Assembly: GCA_019117305.1 (NCBI GenBank)
Contig: DWZZ01000054.1
Span: forward strand, 1-33,476
From: Candidatus Mediterraneibacter merdigallinarum
GTDB lineage: Bacteria; Bacillota; Clostridia; Lachnospirales; Lachnospiraceae
Direction of reading: 5' to 3'
DNA: 33,476 nucleotides
Shown: positions 26,074-33,476 of the stretch, in pieces
Position numbering within the stretch: position 1 is the first letter of the stretch
Layout: the number at the start of each line of letters is the position of its first letter
Notes under the pieces: model-generated
Databases searched by the model: none
What the model was told of the DNA's origin: nothing
Seen by the model: the letters and a program-made list of their open reading frames with translations, nothing else
Translations under genes and position numbers: made by a program

Positions 26074-26247
26074 ATGTGGACGGCGATATTTGCCATTACA
26101 ACAATAATATGCGCGATTGGGTGGCTCAGTAGATACATTTCTTGCATGGCGATACTTTATTACATAGCTGAAAAAGGGTACAAGCTCCCGAATGATGATG
26201 ACATCAGGGAGTGTGCCTATGAGGTGGTAAAGCATTTGTTTAAATAA
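26074..26247 (+). CDS. Small membrane protein (57 aa)
   Basis: MWTAIFAITTIICAIGWLSRYISCMAILYYIAEKGYKLPNDDDIRECAYEVVKHLFK; SD gtgaggtg. Confidence 0.75.
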   Translation: MWTAIFAITTIICAIGWLSRYISCMAILYYIAEKGYKLPNDDDIRECAYEVVKHLFK

Positions 26248-26626
26248 GGCCGAGCTGGGACTTGATGATTGCCATAATAATTCCGGTTGCAATTTGCGAG
26301 AGTGCAGACACGGAATTTGAACCAACTTTCTTGCTGACCTCCTTAACATCATTCCATATGTTGTCCGAGCGTATGTCTGCGAGAAATTGGTGACCAGGAT
26401 AAGTAATATCAAGAAAAGTGACAAGGTATTCCCCTTCTGTATCAGATGATGTGATTGCTCGGATAAACCCAGCCTCTTTTAGTTTAAGAGCAGCATACTC
26501 TATCACATCGGAATCATATTCATTTGCGAGAAGAGGAATCATGTCATCAAAATCAACTGGCTGGTTAAGGGGTTGCTTTTCCATAGCGATTAAAATATCG
26601 CGCATACAATCAGGGTTTAATTTCAT
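26240..26626 (-). CDS. DUF2513-like protein, own promoter
   Basis: 128 aa MKLNPDCMRDILIAMEKQPLNQPVDFDD..EAGFIRAI..GHQFLADIRSDNIWNDVK; promoter TTGTCC-N17-TATAAT at 26680-26708 (minus strand). Confidence 0.8.
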   Translation of the reverse strand: MKLNPDCMRDILIAMEKQPLNQPVDFDDMIPLLANEYDSDVIEYAALKLKEAGFIRAITSSDTEGEYLVTFLDITYPGHQFLADIRSDNIWNDVKEVSKKVGSNSVSALSQIATGIIMAIIKSQLGLI

Positions 26627-26775
26627 TACCTAACCACTCCTTTTATAACTACTCAGCTCTGGCGGGAGCTTGTAAGTAAATTATAGGAGGAGAGAAGAAA
26701 AAGGACAAGAGAGGAAAATTGTTTTTCTGTTAAGTTACTTGATTATTTGTTTCAGACGGATGAGAAGGAGGTGAA

Positions 26776-27024
26776 ATGAGAGTGGAAGAGCTGAAAAAAG
26801 AAATAGAAAGCCTTAAAAGAAAGACTTTCTATATATCAATAGCGTTTTTAGTAATGTCGGCGGCATATGCAGGTTCAGTTTTTTTACAATTACAACGGTA
26901 TGCGACTATTCAGGATTACTATTTTGATTCTCTTGACACTGATCGAGATCTGAACCAGCAGTTGCAGGAGCAGAATCAGGTTTTGAAAGAGATTCTTTCC
27001 AAGATTCAATCTGGTCAGCTTTAG
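26776..27024 (+). CDS. Small coiled-coil/TM protein (82 aa)
   Basis: MRVEELKKEIESLKRKTFYISIAFLVMSAAYAGSVFLQL..LNQQLQEQNQVLKEILSKIQ; SD aaggaggtgaaATG. Confidence 0.7.
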   Translation: MRVEELKKEIESLKRKTFYISIAFLVMSAAYAGSVFLQLQRYATIQDYYFDSLDTDRDLNQQLQEQNQVLKEILSKIQSGQL

Positions 27025-27745
27025 AAGAATTTGAAGTATCTGTTGATGTAAGAAGGTCAATATATTGGCTAAAAAGTTGATTGCTTTCTTCAATAAGTTC
27101 GTTACGTTCCTCTTCAATTTCTATACGCCGAGTTTCGGTTTTAGCTTCAGTGATTGCGGTATTCAAATCAATGATAAGTCCAATAAAGTTGAAGATAAGA
27201 GGAATGATAATGTTGCCGATTAAAGCAATAAAGAGATCTGTTTTCATGCGAATTTGATTGTGTCCGGTGGAAGGAGCGAGAGTATCAGGAATTTTGAATT
27301 CCCTAATAGGTCTTTTAATCGTGGTTATAAAATCGTCTTCTGGACAGTCAGACGTTTCATCTAAGGACTCTAGGACTGAGCCAATAGCAGAAACTGCTTT
27401 ATCTATACTAAGATTTGCAGTATTCAAGCCTGATAGTGACTTAGCAAAAGATGACATGGCAGAAACAGCCCCATTAATTGAGTCACAATCATAAGGGATA
27501 TTGATGTTAAGGGCATTTGAGGTGGCTTGTGAAATTGCCGTGGCGGTTAAATCGGGATTATACAAGTTTGAATAATAAATCTGCAACTTCCTTGCCATTT
27601 CTTGTATAGAAGAAATTTGAGGACTGTGTGAAAGATTATCAAGTGCGTCGAGCAATTCGGGAGACAAATTGGACGTGGGTAGAGTTTTTATTTTATCTGA
27701 GAATTTAGAGAGCATTTCATTTAAAGATGAAAAATCGTAATCCAT
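26906..27745 (-). CDS. Hypothetical protein with one predicted TM segment (279 aa), own promoter
   Basis: MDYDFSSLNEMLSKFSDKIKTL..MKTDLFIALIGNIIIPLIFNFIGLIIDL..; SD AAGGAAGG; promoter TTGTCC-N17-TATAAT at 27779-27807 (minus strand). Confidence 0.75.
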   Translation of the reverse strand: MDYDFSSLNEMLSKFSDKIKTLPTSNLSPELLDALDNLSHSPQISSIQEMARKLQIYYSNLYNPDLTATAISQATSNALNINIPYDCDSINGAVSAMSSFAKSLSGLNTANLSIDKAVSAIGSVLESLDETSDCPEDDFITTIKRPIREFKIPDTLAPSTGHNQIRMKTDLFIALIGNIIIPLIFNFIGLIIDLNTAITEAKTETRRIEIEEERNELIEESNQLFSQYIDLLTSTDTSNSSKADQIESWKESLSKPDSAPATAGSDLDQCQENQNSNPE

Positions 27746-27841
27746 GATAAAACCTTCCTTTCATCATTTGATAGGAAGATTATACCAGATACCGGAAAAC
27801 GGGACAATCAGGGGCGCATACATTTTAGAGAGGTGGTGCAT

Positions 27842-27934
27842 GTGAATATCGAAAAGATCATGGAAGTATTGATCAGCCTTTTGGCAGAGCAGGAGGGAGT
27901 AACAATTGAATATACGCTTGAGAAAACCGCGTAA
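27842..27934 (+). CDS. Micro-protein (30 aa, GTG start)
   Basis: MNIEKIMEVLISLLAEQEGVTIEYTLEKTA*, SD gagaggtgg; not in ORF track. Confidence 0.6.
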   Translation: MNIEKIMEVLISLLAEQEGVTIEYTLEKTA

Positions 27935-27995
27935 GCGGGAACAGTTGGACAAGCAGAAAAAGCAATGAATCATTGCGAAAGGAGGGAAGAAAGCA

Positions 27996-28223
27996 ATGGA
28001 TTATTTCAAAGTTGATGCCACGGAATTGAGACCGGAGCCGGCAGAGCTGCAGCTGATTGATCTCAAGAGGACAAGGCCGATTCTGATACCGGTTGATCCG
28101 GCGCCGATCCAGCAGAAGAGAAACAGGGCAATCCGCGGCATCGAGATCACGGCTGCAGCGTCACTGCTGCTGAATGCGGTCCAGGCGGTAATTATATATG
28201 TGCTGCAGGCCGGACCTATATAA
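27996..28223 (+). CDS. Small hypothetical membrane-anchored protein
   Basis: 75 aa; C-terminal TM GIEITAAASLLLNAVQAVIIYVLQAG; SD aaaggaggg. Confidence 0.7.
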   Translation: MDYFKVDATELRPEPAELQLIDLKRTRPILIPVDPAPIQQKRNRAIRGIEITAAASLLLNAVQAVIIYVLQAGPI

Positions 28224-28300
28224 AAAGAGCGCCCACATGAGCCGGCAAGCTCGGGCACTCAGAAAAATAACCAACTATATCGTAACACAAGGAGGCGGAA

Positions 28301-28675
28301 ATGTACATAGGAATCGGGCCGGAATACGGAAAGCGCATTCGCAAGGAAGATGCATTTACCTATGCCTGCCAGAGGATTTTTTCAGAACCTCAGGAAGAAC
28401 GGGAAACCGCAATGCAGATCTTCCGGGATGCCGGAAGTTTTGAAGAGGCAGAGAATGCACTGATCGAATGGTACTATTCCGGCAACTGGATCCATGAGGG
28501 ACCATTGGAGGAAGAGGAGATTCCCGATCACAGGATTATAGGTAACCTTGAGCGGGTCTGGTGGATCCGGTATTCAGATGGTGTAACCGCATGCTGTGCC
28601 AGGAGTTACAGAGACGCTGTAGATACGGCAGAAGCGTGGGTTACTGGAACAGAATTAACATATGTGATTTTTTAG
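28301..28675 (+). CDS. Hypothetical phage protein
   Basis: 124 aa, SD ggaggcgg; acidic early-gene-like protein. Confidence 0.75.
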   Translation: MYIGIGPEYGKRIRKEDAFTYACQRIFSEPQEERETAMQIFRDAGSFEEAENALIEWYYSGNWIHEGPLEEEEIPDHRIIGNLERVWWIRYSDGVTACCARSYRDAVDTAEAWVTGTELTYVIF

Positions 28676-28683
28676 GAGGAATT

Positions 28684-29340
28684 GTGGATCAATTTAAAAT
28701 ATTTGATTTCCTGGATAATACAGCCTGGCTACAGGGAAGGATGAACGGGATCGGCGGAAGTGATGCCAGCGCAATTGTGGGCCTGAATCCCTACAAGAGC
28801 AATATTGATCTCTTCGAGGAGAAGATCGGCAGGAGAATTCCGGAAGATATCTCGGACAAGCCTTGCGTGATTTATGGAAAGTTGGCAGAGGCTCCAATCC
28901 GGGAGCTGTTTAAGCTGGACTATCCAGAGTACCATGTGGAGCACCATGAGTTCCGGATCCTTCAGAGCATCCAGTATCCCTTCATGCAGGCATCCCTGGA
29001 TGGAGAACTGATAGATCCGGATGGACGCCGTGGCATCCTTGAGATCAAAACAACAAATATCCTGCAATCTATGCAGCGCGAGAAATGGAATGACAGAATC
29101 CCGGACAATTATTATATACAGATCCTGCACTACCTGCTTGTGACAGGTTATGAGTTTGTAGTACTCCGTGCCCATCTGAATACAGACTGGGGCGGAGAAA
29201 AACGGACAACGGTGAAGCACTATTTTATAGAGCAGTCTGAAGTAGAAGAGGATCTGGATATGTTGCTTCGGGAAGAACAGAAATTTTGGAAGTACGTGGT
29301 AAGCGGCAGAAAGCCGCCGCTGATACTTCCGGAAATATAA
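28684..29340 (+). CDS. YqaJ-family phage exonuclease/recombinase
   Basis: GTG start after AGGAGG; GRMNGIGGSDASAIVGLNPYKSNIDLFEEKIGR..ASLDGELIDPDGRRGILEIKTT..YYIQILHYLLVTG (PD-(D/E)XK). Confidence 0.92.
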   Translation: MDQFKIFDFLDNTAWLQGRMNGIGGSDASAIVGLNPYKSNIDLFEEKIGRRIPEDISDKPCVIYGKLAEAPIRELFKLDYPEYHVEHHEFRILQSIQYPFMQASLDGELIDPDGRRGILEIKTTNILQSMQREKWNDRIPDNYYIQILHYLLVTGYEFVVLRAHLNTDWGGEKRTTVKHYFIEQSEVEEDLDMLLREEQKFWKYVVSGRKPPLILPEI

Positions 29341-29349
29341 AAGGAGGAA

Positions 29350-30234
29350 ATGATGGAATTAAAGATTATAAGCCCACAGGAAGGCGGATTCGTAAAGGAG
29401 ATTCGCTGGAATAATGAAGAGCTGAAAGCGGAGATCTCAGAGAAAATGCAGGAATATAAGTCTCTTGCATTTACTGCAGAAACAATTCAGGACGCAAAAA
29501 AGGATCGGGCAAAACTGAACAAACTGAGAACCGCCTTTGAGGATGAACGCAAAAAGGTTAAAAAGCAGTGTATGGAGCCTTATGAGAAGTTTGAAAGACA
29601 GGTTAAGGAATTAACTGCTTTGATCGACGAACCGATCCGGCTGATCGACAGCCAGATTAAGGAAGTGGAAGAAAACCGGAAAGTGCAGAAGCGGAAAGAG
29701 ATAGAAGATCTGTTTTCAGGAATCGGATTTCAGACGTTTGTAACTCTTGAAAAGATCTGGGACGAAAAATGGCTGAATGTTTCGGTCCCTATGAGCCGGA
29801 TCGAGGAACAGATGAAGACACGTATGTATCAGATCGGAAATGATGTGATGACTATTAAAAACCTTCCGGAGTTTAGCTTTGAGTCCATGGAAGTTTATAA
29901 GAAGTCGTTGGATCTGCCCATGGCGATACAGGAAGGTCAGAGGTTATCTGAAATTCAGAAACGCAAGGCGGCCTATGAGGAGGAACAGAGGCGCAAGGCT
30001 GCGGAAGAAGCCGAAAGGAAAAAGCAGGAGGAGGCCGCAAAATTACAGCAGGCACCTTCTTCTGAAAATTCTGCACACGCGGTTGAGAAAAAGCAGGATA
30101 TGAAAAAGCCTGAGGAGATGGCGGAATCGAAAATAATGAAACTGGATTTCCGTGTATGGGGAACAGAAGAGCAGATCATGGGGCTGAGACAGTACCTGAT
30201 TGATAACAATATTAAGTTTGGAAAGGTGGAGTAA
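29350..30234 (+). CDS. DUF1351-like phage protein (coiled coil)
   Basis: 294 aa; located between YqaJ and RecT; Lys/Glu-rich coiled coil, FRVWGTEEQIMGLRQYLIDNNIKFGKVE. Confidence 0.85.
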   Translation: MMELKIISPQEGGFVKEIRWNNEELKAEISEKMQEYKSLAFTAETIQDAKKDRAKLNKLRTAFEDERKKVKKQCMEPYEKFERQVKELTALIDEPIRLIDSQIKEVEENRKVQKRKEIEDLFSGIGFQTFVTLEKIWDEKWLNVSVPMSRIEEQMKTRMYQIGNDVMTIKNLPEFSFESMEVYKKSLDLPMAIQEGQRLSEIQKRKAAYEEEQRRKAAEEAERKKQEEAAKLQQAPSSENSAHAVEKKQDMKKPEEMAESKIMKLDFRVWGTEEQIMGLRQYLIDNNIKFGKVE

Positions 30235-30237
30235 AAC

Positions 30238-31230
30238 ATGGCAGTACAGAACAGTCTGGCAAAGAGACCAACAAAAACAGGACTTACAGCATATCTGACG
30301 CAGGATGCGGTAAAGAGGCAGATTAACAGCGTTGTTGGCGGAAAGAACGGGACACGGTTTATTTCTAGTATTGTGTCTGCAGTGCAGACCACGCCGGCGC
30401 TGCAGGAATGCACGAATCCGAGTATCCTGTCAGCGGCCCTTCTGGGAGAGGCACTGAACCTGTCCCCCTCCCCGCAGCTGGGGCAGTTTTACATGGTGCC
30501 CTTCGATAATAAGAAGAAAGGCGTCAAAGAAGCACAGTTTCAGCTTGGATATAAAGGATATATTCAGCTGGCTGTGAGATCCGGATACTATAAGCGGCTG
30601 AATGTGATGGCAATCAAGGAAGGGGAGCTGGTCCGTTACGATCCGCTCAATGAGGAAATCGAAGTGAATCTGATTGAAGACGATATTGTTCGCGAAGAGA
30701 CTCCGACAACCGGGTACTTCGCAATGTTCGAGTATGAGAACGGTTTCAAGAAGACAATGTACTGGTCGAAACAGAAGATGCTTTCTCATGCGGATAAGTA
30801 CAGTCAGGCATTTCACGTGAATGCTGTGGAAAGTGACAATCCGAGAAGGCAGCGTGTATCCTACGAAGATTACCTGAAAGGTAATTATCCGAAATCAGAT
30901 GAATGGAAATATTCCTCTTTCTGGTATAAAGATTTTGATGGTATGGCTATGAAGACTATGCTCCGGCAGCTGATCAGCAAGTGGGGAATTATGAGTATTG
31001 ATCTGCAGACTGCGGTGGACAAGGATATGGCAGTAATCCATGAGGATGGCAGTGCCGAATATGTGGAGAATGAGCAGGAAGATGTGAATGTCGTTGCAGA
31101 TCAGGAACTGAATGAGGTTCTGGAAGAACCTCAGAAAGCTGAACCGGTTCAGGCAGTGGATGCAGCAAAGCCGGGGCAGGAAACAAATGGACAGATGCGC
31201 ATGGAAGAAGCATTCTTCTCCCAGCCATAA
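30238..31230 (+). CDS. recT: RecT-family recombinase
   Basis: 330 aa; SILSAALLGEALNLSPSPQLGQFYMVPFDNK..AQFQLGYKGYIQLAVRSGYYKRLNV..YEDYLKGNYPKSDEWKYSSFWYKDFDGMAMKTMLRQLISKWG. Confidence 0.95.
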   Translation: MAVQNSLAKRPTKTGLTAYLTQDAVKRQINSVVGGKNGTRFISSIVSAVQTTPALQECTNPSILSAALLGEALNLSPSPQLGQFYMVPFDNKKKGVKEAQFQLGYKGYIQLAVRSGYYKRLNVMAIKEGELVRYDPLNEEIEVNLIEDDIVREETPTTGYFAMFEYENGFKKTMYWSKQKMLSHADKYSQAFHVNAVESDNPRRQRVSYEDYLKGNYPKSDEWKYSSFWYKDFDGMAMKTMLRQLISKWGIMSIDLQTAVDKDMAVIHEDGSAEYVENEQEDVNVVADQELNEVLEEPQKAEPVQAVDAAKPGQETNGQMRMEEAFFSQP

Positions 31231-31255
31231 ATAAAGGAGAAAGGAGACAAGCATT

Positions 31256-31702
31256 ATGAAACACATCAACATTGAACAGTTCTCAAATGGGGAGCTGACA
31301 CAGCAGATCAACCGGGAGATGGAGGCGGTCGCAAGAAATATTGCAGACCCGAACACGGAGGCAAAGACAACCCGTAAGATTACTGTGACCATTACCCTGA
31401 AACCGAATGAGCAGAGAGACTTCATTACTACAAGCATTACCACGAAGTCCACGCTGGCTCCGACGCTTGGTGCAGTGACCGCTCTGGCAGTAGGAAAGAA
31501 CCTGAAGACCGGTGAGATTGAAGTGGGAGAGATCGGGAACCAGATTCCCGGTCAGATGTCCATAACGGATGTTGAAGCGCAGCAGTCTGCAGGACCGGTG
31601 CAGGAGATTGATGGGAAAGCCGTGAATACGGAAACCGGTGAGATTGTCGGACAGGCATCCGGCGGTAATGTAGTAGATCTGAGAAAAGCAAGAGAAGCAT
31701 AA
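31256..31702 (+). CDS. Hypothetical phage protein (148 aa)
   Basis: MKHINIEQFSNGELTQQINREMEAVARNIADPNTEAKTTRKITVTITLKPNEQRDFITTSITTKSTLAP; good RBS context. Confidence 0.8.
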   Translation: MKHINIEQFSNGELTQQINREMEAVARNIADPNTEAKTTRKITVTITLKPNEQRDFITTSITTKSTLAPTLGAVTALAVGKNLKTGEIEVGEIGNQIPGQMSITDVEAQQSAGPVQEIDGKAVNTETGEIVGQASGGNVVDLRKAREA

Positions 31703-31716
31703 GGAGGATAAGAAAG

Positions 31717-32457
31717 ATGTTTGAAGGATTAAAAGAAGCACTGCAGTATGTGAATGGACTGAAAGAAGAGAGTATGCAACCAATCGTGACTGAGATCGCA
31801 GGCAAGACCTATTGTAATAAGGAGCTCATGAGATACGGCAGGGAAGATCTGGCAAAAGCCATCCATGTGAACACCTTGTCCGCTATGGTGGACTATATTA
31901 CCGGAAAGAGAGAAGAGCTTCGGGAGAAGATGATCTTACATATCGTAAGCCCGAAAGAAGTATCATTATATTCCGGACTTTTGAAAGAACGGAACAGGGA
32001 AACCCTCTTCGTGTGTGATGCTATCGTGAATGAATTTCAGTTCGACAAGTATTACGATCAGGAACGCTTCCTGATTGAGCTGCAGGCGAACTTCGCAGAG
32101 AACGACGATCTGAGGACGATCATGCAGGTGGCAGGAAACATTCAGGCAGGAACTACGGCATCCTATTCAGATGACGGTATCTCTCAGAAGACCACAATTA
32201 AATCCGGGGTAGAGCGGCTTGATGTACAGGTACCGAACCCGGTGAAGTTGATTCCTTACCGGACGTTTGCCGAGATCGAGCAGCCCTCCAGCCTGTATGT
32301 GTTCCGGGTAAAGGATGACGGGAACGGGGCTCCCATGTTCAAGCTGGTGGAGGCAGACAACGGTCTCTGGAAGCATGCGGCCATGCTGAAGATCAAGGAT
32401 TACTTTGAGCATGAACTGGCGGATGGATATAAGAAAAACCTGACGATTATTGCATAA
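31717..32457 (+). CDS. DUF2303 (YfdQ-like) phage protein
   Basis: 246 aa; IPYRTFAEIEQPSSLYVFRVKDDGNGAPMFKLVEADNGLWKHAAMLKIKDYFEHEL resembles YfdQ. Confidence 0.75.
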   Translation: MFEGLKEALQYVNGLKEESMQPIVTEIAGKTYCNKELMRYGREDLAKAIHVNTLSAMVDYITGKREELREKMILHIVSPKEVSLYSGLLKERNRETLFVCDAIVNEFQFDKYYDQERFLIELQANFAENDDLRTIMQVAGNIQAGTTASYSDDGISQKTTIKSGVERLDVQVPNPVKLIPYRTFAEIEQPSSLYVFRVKDDGNGAPMFKLVEADNGLWKHAAMLKIKDYFEHELADGYKKNLTIIA

Positions 32458-32570
32458 CTGACGGCACCTCTTCGGAAGAAATTTCAATAGATGTCACACA
32501 GAACTTGAAAACCATGATTCACCTGCCGCCGGCTCTTCACTGTCGGCGGCGGAGAAAGGAGAAATATCGG

Positions 32571-32948
32571 ATGCCGATTAACAGCAAGAAGAAAGGTGCA
32601 AAGTTTGAAAGAGATCTGGCTGGGATTTTTCGCGAATATGGATATACCGGCAGTAGACGAACAGCACAGTATTGCGGGAATACCGGAGACGCTTCGGATG
32701 TGGTCGGCCTTCCAGGGATCCACGTAGAGGCAAAGCACCAGGAGACAATGCGGCTGTACGAATGGATAGAGCAGGCAAAGCGTGACGCTGCGGCAGGAAC
32801 GGAAAGAAAGCTTCCCGCTGTATTCCACAAGAAAAACCGGGCTGATATCCTGGTAACGATGCGCCTGGAAGATTGGATGGAAATATATCGGGAGTATGAA
32901 TCTGGGCTATATTTTGATGGATTGAAAAACGGGCAATCGGAGGAATAG
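32571..32948 (+). CDS. Putative PD-(D/E)XK/Holliday-junction-resolvase-like nuclease
   Basis: Start at MPINSKKKGAKFERDLAGIFREYGYTGSRRTAQYCGNTGDASDVVGLPGIHVEAKHQETMRLYEWIEQAKRDA (E..D..ExK). Confidence 0.85.
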   Translation: MPINSKKKGAKFERDLAGIFREYGYTGSRRTAQYCGNTGDASDVVGLPGIHVEAKHQETMRLYEWIEQAKRDAAAGTERKLPAVFHKKNRADILVTMRLEDWMEIYREYESGLYFDGLKNGQSEE

Positions 32949-32953
32949 AAACT

Positions 32954-33476
32954 GTGGCAGGGCGACCAAAACAGGGGATTGATTATTCTGGTTGGTCGGT
33001 TGACATATTTGATGGTGATAAAAAAATAGACAAGCTGCTTGATGCAAAAGGATGGAAAGGATTCGGAATTTACTTCTTTTTGTGCCAGCGGGCATATAAA
33101 ACTAATGGATACTTTTACGAATGGGGTTATGACGACTGTGCAACGACTGCAAGGAAGATGGGCGGCGGTATTAATTCTGGTACGGTAAAAGAAACCGTGG
33201 ACTACTGTTTGCAAGTGGATCTCTTCAATAAGAGGTTATTTGACAGATGGGGAGTGCTTACCAGTAGAGGTATCCAGCGCCGTTTTTGGACTGTGCTTTC
33301 TGAACGGCGTAGCAAAATCGTATACGAAGAATACTGGCTTTTGAAACCGGAGGAGTGCAAAGGCTTAGTTAAAGTCAGCCTAAATTCGGATGTGCAACCG
33401 ACAAATGATGATGTGCAGGCGACAAATAAAGATTCGTCCCCTATAAAGAAAAGTAAAGTAAATAAAAGTATATATA
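32954..33476 (+). CDS. Phage replication initiation protein, Lin1244/Lin1753 (DUF4373)-like N-terminus; truncated by window end
   Basis: GTG start: VAGRPKQGIDYSGWSVDIFDGDKKIDKLLDAKGWKGFGIYFFLCQRAYKTNGYFYEWGYDDCATTARKMGG..; no stop before 33476; absent from ORF track. Confidence 0.8.
   Translation, partial: MAGRPKQGIDYSGWSVDIFDGDKKIDKLLDAKGWKGFGIYFFLCQRAYKTNGYFYEWGYDDCATTARKMGGGINSGTVKETVDYCLQVDLFNKRLFDRWGVLTSRGIQRRFWTVLSERRSKIVYEEYWLLKPEECKGLVKVSLNSDVQPTNDDVQATNKDSSPIKKSKVNKSIY

Larger units (their letters stand above)
21226..33476. mobile_element. Prophage left arm (integrase, lysogeny module, recombination/replication genes); right end outside window
   Basis: Large serine recombinase adjacent to a broken host gene, ImmA/XRE/Cro-like switch, YqaJ-RecT cassette, phage replication protein at the window edge. 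Left boundary approximate (about 21.20-21.25 kb). Confidence 0.88.

Noticed and set aside
26005-26424. Minus-strand 139-aa ORF
   Set aside because: Antisense to the 57-aa membrane protein and out of frame with the DUF2513-like gene.
33440-33476. A/T-rich aaagaaaagtaaagtaaataaaagtatatata tract at the window end, possibly a repeat or slippery site
   Set aside because: In frame with the replication protein as a Lys/Ser-rich linker, common in this phage protein family; truncated by the window end.
1-33476. CRISPR arrays, tRNA or rRNA genes, and in-frame selenocysteine TGA codons
   Set aside because: No regularly spaced repeats, no recognisable tRNA/rRNA, and the Se-related genes read through without internal TGA; Se here is expected as a labile cofactor rather than Sec.

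Overview
Low-to-mid GC Clostridia/Lachnospiraceae-like chromosomal segment with two parts. (1) About 1-20.3 kb is host DNA: an anaerobic purine/selenium-molybdenum hydroxylase locus. It contains ygeY (partial), ygeX/diaminopropionate ammonia-lyase, a YheO-like PAS/HTH regulator, ssnA, an NCS2 purine permease, ygfK, yqeC, a yqeB-mocA fusion, an RnfB-like ferredoxin, a Se-dependent xanthine-dehydrogenase-like enzyme, a MobA-like/ModE-HTH fusion, modABC, then a MATE transporter and a small hypothetical. (2) From about 21.2 kb to the window end is the left arm of a prophage. Its large serine recombinase sits directly against an ABC substrate-binding-protein gene that has lost its 5' end. The prophage part carries a lysogeny module (lipoprotein, ImmA/IrrE-like protease, XRE repressor, divergent Cro-like gene), several small genes on alternating strands, a YqaJ/DUF1351/RecT recombination cassette, a DUF2303-like protein, a PDDEXK-like nuclease and a partial replication protein. 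Items most worth a second look: a four-copy 15-bp palindromic operator array between the PAS regulator and ssnA; an unannotated 27-aa Hol_Tox-like type I toxin with a convergent antisense RNA; a degenerate MobA-like domain fused to a ModE-type HTH without a TOBE domain; the gene-disrupting phage integration; and three successive tail-to-tail overlapping gene pairs whose minus-strand members each have their own promoter. All family calls come from reading translated sequence; no database search was run.
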